Both the position numbers and the translations under genes were made by a program. Shown in pieces: positions 26,404 to 34,732 of a stretch of DNA of 64,000 bases (position 1 is the first letter of the stretch; each line of letters opens with the position of its first letter). Origin of the DNA: JAXLQL01 sp046331625 (GTDB lineage: Bacteria > Acidobacteriota > Terriglobia > Bryobacterales > Bryobacteraceae); NCBI GenBank assembly GCA_046331625.1, contig JAXLQL010000024.1, positions 1 through 64,000 on the forward strand, given 5' to 3'. A model generated the notes under the pieces. That model saw only the letters and a program-made list of their open reading frames with translations. It was not told the origin of the DNA and made no database searches.

Positions 26404-27897
26404 ATGACGCGTCGCACTTTCGTAGGCTTCGGAACAGCGGCGGTGGGCGCCGCACAGAACGCGCCTCAGCGTGAGCGGCCGAACCTGCTCATGATCATGG
26501 CTGATCAGCACCGCGGCGATTGCCTCGGCAGCGAGGGGCATCCAGTGGTCCGCACCCCGAATCTCGATCGCCTGGCCCGCGAAGGCGCTCGCTTCGCCCA
26601 CGCCTACTCATCGACCCCGACATGCACGCCCGCTCGGTCCGCGCTGCTCACCGGACTCTCGCCTTGGCGTCACGGCATGCTCGGATACGGCCGCGTAGCC
26701 GATCGATATCCCTTCGAGAAGGCTCGCGCGCTTTCCGAAGCCGGCTACTGGACCGCATGCATCGGCAAGAATCATTTCTCCCCGCAGCGCAACGCACATG
26801 GCTATCGCCAGGCGCTGCTCGACGAGTCCGGCCGCGCGGAGTCAGTGGACTTCCGCAGCGACTATCGAAGCTGGTTCTATGCGCAGGCGCCCTCGCTCGA
26901 TCCAGACTCTACCGGTATCGGCTGGAACGATTTTCGCGGGCGTCCTTACGCGCTGCCCGAGAACCTTCACCCCACCGCGTGGACCGGCGACGTCGCCAGA
27001 CGCTTCCTCGAAACCTATCGCTTCAGCCAGCCGTTCTTCCTCAAGGTGTCGTTCGCTCGCCCGCACAGCCCCTACGATCCTCCTGAGCGCCTGTGGCGTC
27101 AGTATGGCGAAGCAGCGATCCCGAAAGCAGCGGTGGGCAAGTGGGCTTCGCGCAATGTCGCCCGAAGCGATCAGACCTTTGACTCCTGGCGCGGTGACCT
27201 GGGAGAAGCGCAGGTGCGCGAGTCGCGGCAAGGCTACTACGGATCCATCACGTTCATCGACGAGCAGATCGGGAGGATCCTCGAGACGCTCGAACGCACC
27301 GGGCAACTGGAACGCACCCTAATCGTTTACTTCTCCGATCACGGCGACATGACCGGCGACCATCACCTGTGGCGCAAGAGCTACGCCTACGAAGCCTCGG
27401 CGCGGGTTCCGATGATCGTACGCTGGCCGCAGGGACTCATCGCGGCAAAGCGCGGCTCGGTCCTTGCCAATCCCGTGGAGTTGCGCGACGTGCTGCCAAC
27501 GCTGCTTGACGCGGCTGGACTTTCCACACAGCGGGAACTCGACGGACAGAGCCTTCTGCGCACAATCGCAACGGGCAAGGGGCGCGAGTTCATCGATCTC
27601 GAGCACGACATCTGTTACCACGCCTCGAATCACTGGAACGCGCTCACTGATGGCCGCTGGAAGTACATCTTTCACGCGCGCGACGGCGAGGAGCAGTTGT
27701 TCGACTTGGCCAAGGATCCGAACGAGACCACCGACCTGGCTGGTGCCACCGCCCACGCCCCGGAACTGAAGCGCTGGCGCGAGCGGATGATCGCGCATCT
27801 TGCCGAGCGCGGTGAGACGTGGGTGAAAGCAGGCAAGCTGTCGATGAGGCCTGAAAGTCAACGCTACTCGCCCTGGTTTCCCAAAGTCACCGGTTGA
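26404..27897 (+). CDS. arylsulfatase-like sulfatase
   Basis: A 497-residue sulfatase. It has a weak twin-arginine leader (MTRRTFVGFGTAAVGAAQ). MIMADQHRGDCLGSEGHPVVRTPNLDRLA gives the first metal site; the activation motif is CTPARSALLTG (Cys-x-Pro-x-Arg), so a formylglycine is expected. Further motifs are GKNHFSP, VYFSDHGDMTGDHHLWRKS and SFARPHSPYDPP. The length is normal. Together with the other sulfatase at 16963 and the DUF1501 protein, this suggests use of sulfated organic matter (inference). Confidence 0.92.
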   Translation: MTRRTFVGFGTAAVGAAQNAPQRERPNLLMIMADQHRGDCLGSEGHPVVRTPNLDRLAREGARFAHAYSSTPTCTPARSALLTGLSPWRHGMLGYGRVADRYPFEKARALSEAGYWTACIGKNHFSPQRNAHGYRQALLDESGRAESVDFRSDYRSWFYAQAPSLDPDSTGIGWNDFRGRPYALPENLHPTAWTGDVARRFLETYRFSQPFFLKVSFARPHSPYDPPERLWRQYGEAAIPKAAVGKWASRNVARSDQTFDSWRGDLGEAQVRESRQGYYGSITFIDEQIGRILETLERTGQLERTLIVYFSDHGDMTGDHHLWRKSYAYEASARVPMIVRWPQGLIAAKRGSVLANPVELRDVLPTLLDAAGLSTQRELDGQSLLRTIATGKGREFIDLEHDICYHASNHWNALTDGRWKYIFHARDGEEQLFDLAKDPNETTDLAGATAHAPELKRWRERMIAHLAERGETWVKAGKLSMRPESQRYSPWFPKVTG

Positions 27898-28182
27898 CCG
27901 CGGCCGTCGCTCGAATGTTTCGCGGAGGAAAACGGCCGGTCTTGCGCCGCTCCGATTGTGGAGCAGGTCCGGCTCCGCCTTGCGCGGGAGTGCAGTCGTG
28001 TTGCCGGCTCAACCCCAGGCCCCGAGTTTCAACCGCTCGAATTGGCTCTCGACCGCAACACTGAGATTGAACATCGCAGCCATCAGTGGCGCGGACCTGA
28101 ACGCTCCCATGAGCGAACGATCTCACATCTGGCCGCGCATAGTGATTCGGCCGGGTCCCCGGCGTTGGCGGCTTGACGCGGT
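27898..28182. other. 285-base gap, nothing recognised
   Basis: Frames on both strands are short and lack ribosome sites or motifs. No terminator, repeat or RNA structure stands out. Confidence 0.5.
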
Positions 28183-28584
28183 CTATCGGGCGCCAGACAA
28201 AGGCAGTTCGTTCCGGTGCAGTAAGAGGGTCGCCGCCGAGCACACAAACACCACCAGCGCCAACGCGAACAACTCGCCATGGTCATCCACGTCAGGCAAA
28301 GCAATGCCGAGCTTGGTCAAGTGGCTGAAGATGGCGCCGGAGATGATCGCCAGCGAAAACGCGGCGCCATACACCACCGTGCGCGGCCACAGCAGCAGGA
28401 TCGAAGCGATCAATTCCGCCACGCCGCTTCCGATGCGTCCCCACGGTTCGGCGCCCAGCGTGGAGAATATGTAGACCGACTCTCGGGCTCCAGTGAATTT
28501 GAAGAAGAGAGTCTGAATCAGGATTGCCGCAGCTATCAGGCGCAGGGCCCAACTTGCGTAGGTGAAAAGCTTGCCGTGTTTCAT
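28183..28584 (-). CDS. DoxX-like membrane protein
   Basis: A 133-residue protein from the ATG at 28584. It has four membrane segments: ~8-27 (SWALRLIAAAILIQTLFF), ~50-68, ~73-93 and ~102-120, with a GVAELIASILLLWP stretch in the second that is typical of the DoxX/DoxD group. Such proteins accompany redox or quinone-linked functions. It is the last gene of the minus-strand redox operon, 27 bases after the previous stop. Confidence 0.82.
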   Translation of the reverse strand: MKHGKLFTYASWALRLIAAAILIQTLFFKFTGARESVYIFSTLGAEPWGRIGSGVAELIASILLLWPRTVVYGAAFSLAIISGAIFSHLTKLGIALPDVDDHGELFALALVVFVCSAATLLLHRNELPLSGAR

Positions 28585-28611
28585 GCCGTGGAAATCCCGC
28601 ACGGCTCGGCG

Positions 28612-29304
28612 TTATTCCCGGCGAATGGTCGCGAGGTCTGCATGCAGTACCAGCCATTCGCCTCCGGTGGTGAACAGCCCCCCTGAGATCGACACAGGTT
28701 CGGCGGCGTAGTCGAGTACTTCGTTGCGGAGTGCTTCGCCGTGAGGCCCGGCCAGCAGAACATAGAGGAAGTCCATACCGTCCCGCACGATGAGCACGGG
28801 CGGAACCCCGCCGCTGATACATCGAACGGCACAGCTCCGGTGAACCTTGCCCGATCCCGGATTCATCACGCCGAGAAAGCACTTGCTGTCGACGATCTGC
28901 CCCTCGAGTCGCGCCGCTCCGAGCCAGCGCTTGGTGGCATGCGGCCCGTGCGCCTCACCTTGCGCGATGGGCTCGCCCACGATCTCGGCCATCCGCCGCC
29001 CCTCGCGCTCGATCAGGGAACCCGTGATTTTCACTTGCCTGCCGGCGAGCGGCCGCATCGTGTCGTCAGCTCCGTGCTTGCCCGGCGCTACGAGCAGCAG
29101 ATGAGATGCTTCCGGTTCCGGTCCGAAGCGCAGGGCAGGATAAGGAAGCATCTCTACCACGCCGGTCCACTCGCGCTGCTTCCCGTATTCGAACACTGCG
29201 GCAGGCAGCGGGTGTTGCCCCAGCCAGAGCAGAGCCGCCAACGTTCCGAACAAGCAGTTGACAACCAAGACGAGGAGCGTCCACCGGATCCTGTCACGAT
29301 GCAC
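28612..29304 (-). CDS. membrane-anchored protein with conserved cysteine triad, redox operon
   Basis: A 230-residue protein from a GTG at 29304 that overlaps the end of the Rieske gene by 11 bases. Residues 9-29 form an N-terminal membrane anchor. The rest is soluble and beta-rich. Near residue 140 lies KCFLGVMNPGSGKVHRSCAVRC, i.e. C142-x15-C158-x3-C162 with a nearby histidine, which could hold a metal or Fe-S centre. I do not recognise a named family. Its coupling to the Rieske/ferric-reductase protein suggests an electron-transfer partner facing the periplasm. Confidence 0.78.
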   Translation of the reverse strand: MHRDRIRWTLLVLVVNCLFGTLAALLWLGQHPLPAAVFEYGKQREWTGVVEMLPYPALRFGPEPEASHLLLVAPGKHGADDTMRPLAGRQVKITGSLIEREGRRMAEIVGEPIAQGEAHGPHATKRWLGAARLEGQIVDSKCFLGVMNPGSGKVHRSCAVRCISGGVPPVLIVRDGMDFLYVLLAGPHGEALRNEVLDYAAEPVSISGGLFTTGGEWLVLHADLATIRRE

Positions 29305-30349
29305 GGCGGACCTCCTCGGGTTCCTCGATGAGACTGGGCGGCACCCGCGTTCCGCCCGGCAGGGGCCTGCGATTGACCCAAACCACGCCGTCTTCGATTC
29401 TTGTTTCAAACACGGGCACTTTTTCTTGGAACGGCGGAGGGGATGCGCCCGTTTCCGGCAGGTACTGATATCCATGCCAAGGGCACGTGATGCAGCCATC
29501 GATGATGCGGCCTTCGCCGAGCGGCCCGTTCTGGTGCTGGCAGACGTTCGAGATCGCGGAAACGCGGCCGCGGTGGCGGAAGATGGCAACGCGCTCTCCG
29601 CCGATGCAAGCGACTACGGCGCGATTCTCGGGAATGCTGTCCACCGGGCAGGCGGCGACGAACTCGTCCCGCCCAGCGGCTTCCTCGTCCTTCGCCCTCT
29701 CCCGGAACGCCGCTGCCAAGTGCAGGGAAACGACCAGCGCAACTCCGGCCGCCAGCATCGACGCCAGCAGCGGACTGGTCTCGTCCTGCAATGCCCCCAA
29801 GGCGACGTGCCCCACCAGGAGCGCGTACGCCAAGTAGACCATCATGTGCAGCCTTTTCCAGACTGGCGCGGTGAGATTCCGCAGCCAGAAGTCATGACTG
29901 GTGGCGGCCATCACGAAGAGAATGGCCAACGCCATGGCGCCCAGTGTCTCGAACGGAAAGCCGCGTAATGAGTCATATCGTGCATTGCTCGTGAACACGC
30001 TCACGATCGGATTCTCATCTCCCAAAGCGTGGAACTGTACCACCGAGAACACGCCGTGCACCAGCGCGAGCAGGAACATCGTGACACCGAGATGTCGCCG
30101 GTTGTAAAGAAGAGGGAGGAATCGTTCGTCGAGCCGCGCCAGCGGACCGATACAGAGGATCACGTGGAGCAGAAGCAACGCCGCCGTTCCGAAGCCACGG
30201 ATGAGTAGGGTCTCGATGGTAACGTTGGGATCGCGAATTGCGCCGATGCCTACGAACAGCGCCAGGTACCAGACGACCGACCCGGCAAGCACCGCGTCAT
30301 AGATCTTCTTTTCGCGATTCCAGTAGACGGCTTTGTATTGAACGCTCAC
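29294..30349 (-). CDS. ferric-reductase-like membrane domain fused to a Rieske [2Fe-2S] domain
   Basis: A 351-residue fusion. Residues ~20-215 hold about six membrane helices of the ferric-reductase-like type, with histidines at 62, 98, 168 and 181 suited to heme binding (LHVILCIGPLARLDERFLPL, LALVHGVFSVVQF, KRLHMMVYLAYALLVGHV). Residues ~228-335 are a Rieske domain with C270-x-H272 and C289-x2-H292 (VCQHQNGPLGEGR, CPWHGYQY). It would pass electrons across or along the membrane. The order 85-aa, 32-aa, this gene, 230-aa and DoxX on one strand marks an operon. Confidence 0.9.
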   Translation of the reverse strand: MSVQYKAVYWNREKKIYDAVLAGSVVWYLALFVGIGAIRDPNVTIETLLIRGFGTAALLLLHVILCIGPLARLDERFLPLLYNRRHLGVTMFLLALVHGVFSVVQFHALGDENPIVSVFTSNARYDSLRGFPFETLGAMALAILFVMAATSHDFWLRNLTAPVWKRLHMMVYLAYALLVGHVALGALQDETSPLLASMLAAGVALVVSLHLAAAFRERAKDEEAAGRDEFVAACPVDSIPENRAVVACIGGERVAIFRHRGRVSAISNVCQHQNGPLGEGRIIDGCITCPWHGYQYLPETGASPPPFQEKVPVFETRIEDGVVWVNRRPLPGGTRVPPSLIEEPEEVRRAS

Positions 30350-30359
30350 GCACGCCTCC

Positions 30360-30458
30360 TCAACGCCTGGCTGCCAGGGCCACGGCTAGGATCGCCGGGA
30401 TCAGGATGGCCAGAAGTGACCACGCAATCCGGTGGAGCCTGCGCAGCCTTCGGGTCAT
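30360..30458 (-). CDS. 32-aa single-helix membrane peptide in the redox operon
   Basis: Starts at an ATG that overlaps the stop of the upstream 85-aa gene (ATGA) and ends 10 bases before the Rieske gene. The product is a basic N-terminus (MTRRLRRLHR) followed by one membrane helix (IAWSLLAILIPAILAVALAA) and two arginines. Its size and position fit a small accessory subunit. It is too short for usual gene finders; the coupling is the main support. Confidence 0.6.
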   Translation of the reverse strand: MTRRLRRLHRIAWSLLAILIPAILAVALAARR

Positions 30459-30712
30459 GGACGCACCCGCGCGGCCCGCCGGTGTTCGTTTGCCTCCATT
30501 GGCACGCCGGACTCCCCGCGCAGCCAACGGCGCAGCAGCAGCGGCCAGAAGATGGCCACGCCGGGCGTGATGATCAGCCGAAAGCTCCAGGGCGCGCCGT
30601 GAGCCTGGGGGTCGATCGCGCCGGCGCCGCGGATGGCGAACGCAACTCCGAACAGCAGTCCGGCGATCAGGTAAACTGCGGCTGCGACAAGGGCAAGATC
30701 GATCCAGCGCAT
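30455..30712 (-). CDS. 85-aa membrane protein, first gene of the redox operon
   Basis: Starts at an ATG (MRWIDLALVAAAVYL) and has two membrane segments, ~5-25 and ~45-62 (FRLIITPGVAIFWPLLLRRWL), then a charged C-terminus. No family is recognised. It lies 162 bases from the divergent ECF sigma gene, so the promoter of this operon is probably in that gap and may be read by that sigma factor (inference). Confidence 0.7.
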   Translation of the reverse strand: MRWIDLALVAAAVYLIAGLLFGVAFAIRGAGAIDPQAHGAPWSFRLIITPGVAIFWPLLLRRWLRGESGVPMEANEHRRAARVRP

Positions 30713-30874
30713 GGGCTCCGGTGTGGGAATCCTGACACAGCGGTCGTCTATTCCCGCAGACCGCGAAAATAGATTGCAGGGGCCGGAATATCCCGGTGGC
30801 GCGGCGGTTTGTATACTCAGACCATTGGATGGCGCCCGTTCGCCCCGGCGCCATCGCATTGAAAGAGGTGGAAT

Positions 30875-31438
30875 GTGCTGTTTCGCCCATCGCGCAGGAT
30901 TGAAGACTTCGAAGAAGCTGCTATGCCGCACATGAACGACATCTTCCGAACCGCTTGCCGGCTGACCGGTGACCGTGACCGGGCCGGCGATGTGGTGCAG
31001 GAAGTGTACATGCAGGCTTGGAAAAGCTTCGACAAGTTCGAGATCGGCACCAACTGTCGTGCCTGGCTGTTCAAGATCCTGTTTCATACGCTGCACCATT
31101 TTCGGCGCAAGTGGTTCAACGCGAGGATCGTCAAAGACGGCGAGGATGTGCTCGAGTTCGCGCAGGCGGGCCCGGCGCCACTGCCGGACAAGATCACCGA
31201 CAAGGACATCCTGACAGCGCTGGATCGCATCCCGGCCGACTTTCGCTCCGTGGTGCTGCTGGCTGACGTGGAAGAGTTCGCTTATAAAGAAGTGGCCGGG
31301 ATTCTCGAGATCCCCATCGGCACCGTGATGTCGCGGCTCAGCCGAGGGCGGAAGTTGTTACGAGAGTTGCTGGCCGAGACCGCCGTCTCCTATGGGGTGG
31401 TGAAAGGAGAGCGCAGAGTGGAGGGGCAAATCGCATGA
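30875..31438 (+). CDS. ECF-family RNA polymerase sigma factor
   Basis: A 187-residue sigma-70 factor from a GTG at 30875 behind a GAAAGAGG ribosome site. Region 2 is clear (FRTACRLTGDRDRAGDVVQEVYMQAWKSFDKF, ARAWLFKILFHTL-like). Region 4 has IPADFRSVVLLADVEEFAYKEVAGIL and the recognition helix GTVMSRLSRGRKLLRELL. The stop overlaps the next ATG, and the next gene encodes its anti-sigma partner. It is divergent from the redox operon, its likely target. Confidence 0.94.
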   Translation: MLFRPSRRIEDFEEAAMPHMNDIFRTACRLTGDRDRAGDVVQEVYMQAWKSFDKFEIGTNCRAWLFKILFHTLHHFRRKWFNARIVKDGEDVLEFAQAGPAPLPDKITDKDILTALDRIPADFRSVVLLADVEEFAYKEVAGILEIPIGTVMSRLSRGRKLLRELLAETAVSYGVVKGERRVEGQIA

Positions 31439-32328
31439 ACGTCATTCGCTTCGACAAGAAAGACTGCGGCCAGTTTCGCCGCTACCTCGATTCGTGGGTC
31501 AGCGGGGAACTGCTGGTGGAAACCACGCACTCGATGACCGAGCATACCGAGACCTGTGCGCAGTGCGCCGAGTTGTACGCCGGCGAACTCCGGATGCGAA
31601 CGGCCGTTCGGGACGCCGCCCGCACGGAAATGATGCCGCCGGAGTTGCGCGTCCAAATCAGCGAACGGCTCCGCGCCACGCCGTCTCGTGGCTCGTGGTT
31701 CTCGATGCCGCAGTGGGCGCTGGTAGCCGCGTCGCTCGCTTTGGTCACCGGCACGGCTTGGTATGCTCTGCACGATACGCATCCGGTTCTCTATGAAGTC
31801 AGCGCTGCCGAGCAGGAGACCTTCATCCAGAAGGTGTCGGCCCGTGTGGCTCCCTTGTTCCGCGCCGGGCTCCAGGATCACCTGCACTGTGCCGTGGCAC
31901 GCAAGTACCCGCAGGCCTACCCGAAACCCGACCAATTGAAACCGCAGCAGCAACTCGGGCCCGAGTTCGAGCCGCTGAAGCCGATCGTCCGCGATCTGGT
32001 TCCGGCTCACTACAACTTGGTGCTCGCGCACCGCTGTGGATACAAAGACCGGCGCTTCGTCCACTTTGTCTTCCGCGATTCGGTGAAACAAATCTCGGTC
32101 ATCTTGTCGCAGAAGCAGACTGGAGAGACCTATGCCAACTCCGGACTCGCTCCGGTGCTGCAGGAGTTCGGCCAAGGTCTCTACCAGGCACGGGTTTCGC
32201 ACTACACCATCAACGGTTTCGAGACACGAGAGTACCTGGGCTACGTGGTGTCTGACCTCGGGCAGGAAAACATGGAACTGGCTGCGAAGATCGCTCCGAA
32301 GGTGGCTGAGTACCTGAATCGGATCTAG
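31435..32328 (+). CDS. zinc-binding (ZAS-type) anti-sigma factor
   Basis: A 297-residue protein coupled to the sigma gene. Residues ~35-45 carry the anti-sigma zinc motif H-x3-C-x2-C (HTETCAQC). A membrane segment is at ~92-112 (WALVAASLALVTGTAWYAL). The C-terminal ~180 residues lie outside the membrane and have cysteine/histidine sites (LQDHLHCAVARKYP, LAHRCGYKD), which could be a redox or metal sensor. It would hold the sigma factor until the signal arrives. Confidence 0.9.
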   Translation: MNVIRFDKKDCGQFRRYLDSWVSGELLVETTHSMTEHTETCAQCAELYAGELRMRTAVRDAARTEMMPPELRVQISERLRATPSRGSWFSMPQWALVAASLALVTGTAWYALHDTHPVLYEVSAAEQETFIQKVSARVAPLFRAGLQDHLHCAVARKYPQAYPKPDQLKPQQQLGPEFEPLKPIVRDLVPAHYNLVLAHRCGYKDRRFVHFVFRDSVKQISVILSQKQTGETYANSGLAPVLQEFGQGLYQARVSHYTINGFETREYLGYVVSDLGQENMELAAKIAPKVAEYLNRI

Positions 32329-32350
32329 GATCTCTTGAAGAATGAGCTAG

Positions 32351-32376
32351 ATGCATAATTTCATGAAATTATGCAT
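32351..32376. promoter_or_regulatory. perfect 26-bp palindrome, likely operator
   Basis: ATGCATAATTTCA followed directly by TGAAATTATGCAT: all 13 positions pair. It lies in an AT-rich island 36 bases upstream of the ATPase gene. A possible -10 (TATGAT, 32393-32398) would put the -35 at 32370-32375, inside the right arm, so a bound protein would block transcription. No U-tract follows, so it is not a typical terminator. Confidence 0.65.
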
Positions 32377-32411
32377 AGATACGGATATAGATTATGATAT
32401 GATGCGATTGG

Positions 32412-33560
32412 ATGGCAAAACTTCAGCGATGCCTGAACCTGCACGCGCCGTTGCGACACAAGTCGCTCTTCCTGTTTGGCCCGAGGCAAGTCGGAAAGAC
32501 CACGTTTCTTCGGCAAGCGTTTCCCGGGGCGCGCTACTATAACCTACTGGAAACAAATGTCTTCCGTGAACTCTCCAAGCATCCGGAGTTGATCCGGGAG
32601 CGGCTCCGGCCCGATGAGAAGCTCGTCCTGATTGATGAAGTCCAACGGCTCCCGGCGCTTCTCGACGAGGCGCAAGTGATGATTGATCGCGATCCCGAAT
32701 TGCGCTTCGTCTTCACCGGCTCGAGCGCGCGCAAACTGCGCCGGGGAGCTTCGAACATGTTGGCCGGGCGAGCCTGGCTGTCGCGTATGCATCCCCTCGT
32801 GGGTCCGGAGCTCGACTACGGGCACCTGTTGGAACGCCTCAACCGGGGCAGCCTGCCGTTCATCTTCCAATCCGAACACCCACACGAGGAACTGAACTCG
32901 TATATCGGCACGTACCTTGTGGAAGAAGTGCGGGCAGAGGGCGCCGTACGTTCGATCGAGAGCTTCTCGCGGTTCCTTCCCGTTGCGGGCCTCGCCAACT
33001 GCGAGCAGATCAACTTCACCGAGATCGGCAATGACTGCCAAGTCCCGCCGAAACTGGTGCGCGAATATTTCGAAGTGCTCGACGACACGTTGATCGCGCA
33101 CCAACTCCAGCCCTTTCGAAAGACGCTGAAGCGCAAGCCGGTGGCGACGGCGAAGTTCTATCTGTTCGACGTCGGAGTGGCCAACGCGCTGATCAAGCGG
33201 GGCGTGGTGGAGCCCGGCACGGAGACGTTCGGGAAAGCGCTCGAGCATCAGATCTACATCGAGCTGCGGGCCTACCTCGACTACGGGCGCAAGCTCGACG
33301 TTCCGCTGCAATACTGGCGAAGCACTTCGCAGATGGAAGTGGACTTCCTGGTTGGCGAGAGCGTGGGCATCGAAGTCAAGGCGCGCCCGGCGGTGAGCCG
33401 GCGCGATTTCAAGGGCTTGCTCGCGTTGGCCGAGGAAGTGCCGCTGAAGAGGAAGATCGTAGTTTGCCTCGAGCGCGAGCCGCGGCGCACGAGCGAAGGC
33501 ATCGAAGTGATGCCGATCGAGCACTTCCTGCGCCAGCTTTGGGCAGGAGAATTCGCCTGA
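32412..33560 (+). CDS. AAA_14/DUF4143 ATPase
   Basis: A 382-residue protein. The Walker A is LFGPRQVGKTTFL at ~residue 22, and the Walker B is LVLIDEVQRLP at ~72. FTGSSARKLRRG follows as sensor. The C-terminal DUF4143 part ends with a nuclease-like core (SQMEVDFLVGESVGIEVKARP), i.e. Asp then Glu-x-Lys. The family is widespread in multicopy form and has no settled function; mobility and stress-related roles have been suggested. The N-terminal ATG has only a weak ribosome site. Expression is probably set by the palindrome upstream. Confidence 0.9.
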   Translation: MAKLQRCLNLHAPLRHKSLFLFGPRQVGKTTFLRQAFPGARYYNLLETNVFRELSKHPELIRERLRPDEKLVLIDEVQRLPALLDEAQVMIDRDPELRFVFTGSSARKLRRGASNMLAGRAWLSRMHPLVGPELDYGHLLERLNRGSLPFIFQSEHPHEELNSYIGTYLVEEVRAEGAVRSIESFSRFLPVAGLANCEQINFTEIGNDCQVPPKLVREYFEVLDDTLIAHQLQPFRKTLKRKPVATAKFYLFDVGVANALIKRGVVEPGTETFGKALEHQIYIELRAYLDYGRKLDVPLQYWRSTSQMEVDFLVGESVGIEVKARPAVSRRDFKGLLALAEEVPLKRKIVVCLEREPRRTSEGIEVMPIEHFLRQLWAGEFA

Positions 33561-34706
33561 TCAGCTCTTGAAACGAATTCGCCAGATCCTGTTGTTTCCG
33601 TCTTCGCTCACCAGCAGGCTCCCGTCGGCCAACTGCAGTAGCCCGACTGGCCGGCCCCACACGTCGCGCGAATCCTCGCCGATCATCCAGCCGGTAAGGA
33701 ACTCCTCTGGAGCACCGGCGGGACGCCCGCCCTGGAACGGCACGAACGTGACCGAGTAGCCCACGCGCTTGGCGCGATTCGACGATCCGCGATAGGCGAG
33801 GAAGGCTCCGTTGCGGTACTTGGCGGGGAACTGCTTGCCGGTGTAGAACGTGAAGTCCATCACCGCCGCATGCGCGGGAAGAATCACGTCGGGCACGATG
33901 GTTTGCTTCACCAGTTCTGGCGCCTCGCCCTTGCGGCGTGGTTCTTCGTTCGGACCGAGATAGGCAAAGGGCCATCCATAGAATGCGCCCGGCTTGACTT
34001 CGGTGAAGAAGTCCGGCACCAAATCATCGCCGAGCCCGTCGCGTTCCTGCACGGTGGACCACAGCTTGTGGCTTTGCGGATTCCAGTGGATGCTGACCGG
34101 ATTGCGCAGTCCGCCGGCGAGGATCTGGTGACCCGATCCATCGAGGTTGTAGGCGTTGATGGCGGCGCGATTCTTGGGGTCGCCGGCGTCAATGTTCGAA
34201 GCCGATCCGACAGAGACATAGAGCTTGCCCGCCTTCTCGTCAACGGCTAGCGACCGCGTCCAGTGGCCTTTGCCGTAGCCTTTGAGCGAGACCACCTCTT
34301 CGCCCGCTCCTAGTTCGAGCTTCTTGGCATCGAGCTTGTAGCGCTTCACCCCCTCAGCCTCGGCTACATAGAGGAATCCCTTGGCGACCGCCATGCCGAA
34401 CGGCCGGTCGAGGCCGGTGAGCAGTTGCTTCTTGTCCTTGCCGGTGAGGGCGAAGACGCCGCCTTTGGCGACGCTATCGGTGACGAGTACCGTGCCGCCG
34501 GGGAGTTGCAACATGTAGCGCGGCTTCTGAAATCCTTCCGCGTAAACCTCGGCCGAGAACCCGGCGGGCAAGTGCAGTTGACGATCTCCTTGCTCGACGA
34601 CCTTCGGCGGGTTCGCCGCGGAGGGCGTGTGATACGGCGCCGGAAGTTTGGGAGCGTTTTGAGCCAGCGCCAACGTGGCGATGAAGCAGGGTAACAGGTG
34701 TTTCAT
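33561..34706 (-). CDS. exported sorbosone-dehydrogenase-like (PQQ-type beta-propeller) protein
   Basis: A 381-residue protein from the ATG at 34706, which gives a signal peptide (MKHLLPCFIATLALAQ). The body is a six-bladed propeller of the glucose/sorbosone dehydrogenase family: LHLPAGFSAEVYAEGFQKPRYM, VYVAEAEGVKRY-type strands, GHWTRSLAVDEKAGKLYVSVGSASN, GGLRNPVSIHWNPQ, and a C-terminal GWMIGEDSRDVWGRPVGLLQLADGSLLVSED. It would oxidise sugars with PQQ in the periplasm; PQQ ligands cannot be confirmed by eye. Its stop abuts the convergent ATPase gene. Confidence 0.88.
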   Translation of the reverse strand: MKHLLPCFIATLALAQNAPKLPAPYHTPSAANPPKVVEQGDRQLHLPAGFSAEVYAEGFQKPRYMLQLPGGTVLVTDSVAKGGVFALTGKDKKQLLTGLDRPFGMAVAKGFLYVAEAEGVKRYKLDAKKLELGAGEEVVSLKGYGKGHWTRSLAVDEKAGKLYVSVGSASNIDAGDPKNRAAINAYNLDGSGHQILAGGLRNPVSIHWNPQSHKLWSTVQERDGLGDDLVPDFFTEVKPGAFYGWPFAYLGPNEEPRRKGEAPELVKQTIVPDVILPAHAAVMDFTFYTGKQFPAKYRNGAFLAYRGSSNRAKRVGYSVTFVPFQGGRPAGAPEEFLTGWMIGEDSRDVWGRPVGLLQLADGSLLVSEDGNNRIWRIRFKS

Positions 34707-34732
34707 GATGTCGGAAAAGCACAGTCTATCAG

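Noticed and set aside
27898..28243. 118-codon minus-strand frame in the gap before the DoxX gene
   Set aside because: No ribosome site, no motif, random-looking composition, and it overlaps the DoxX gene.
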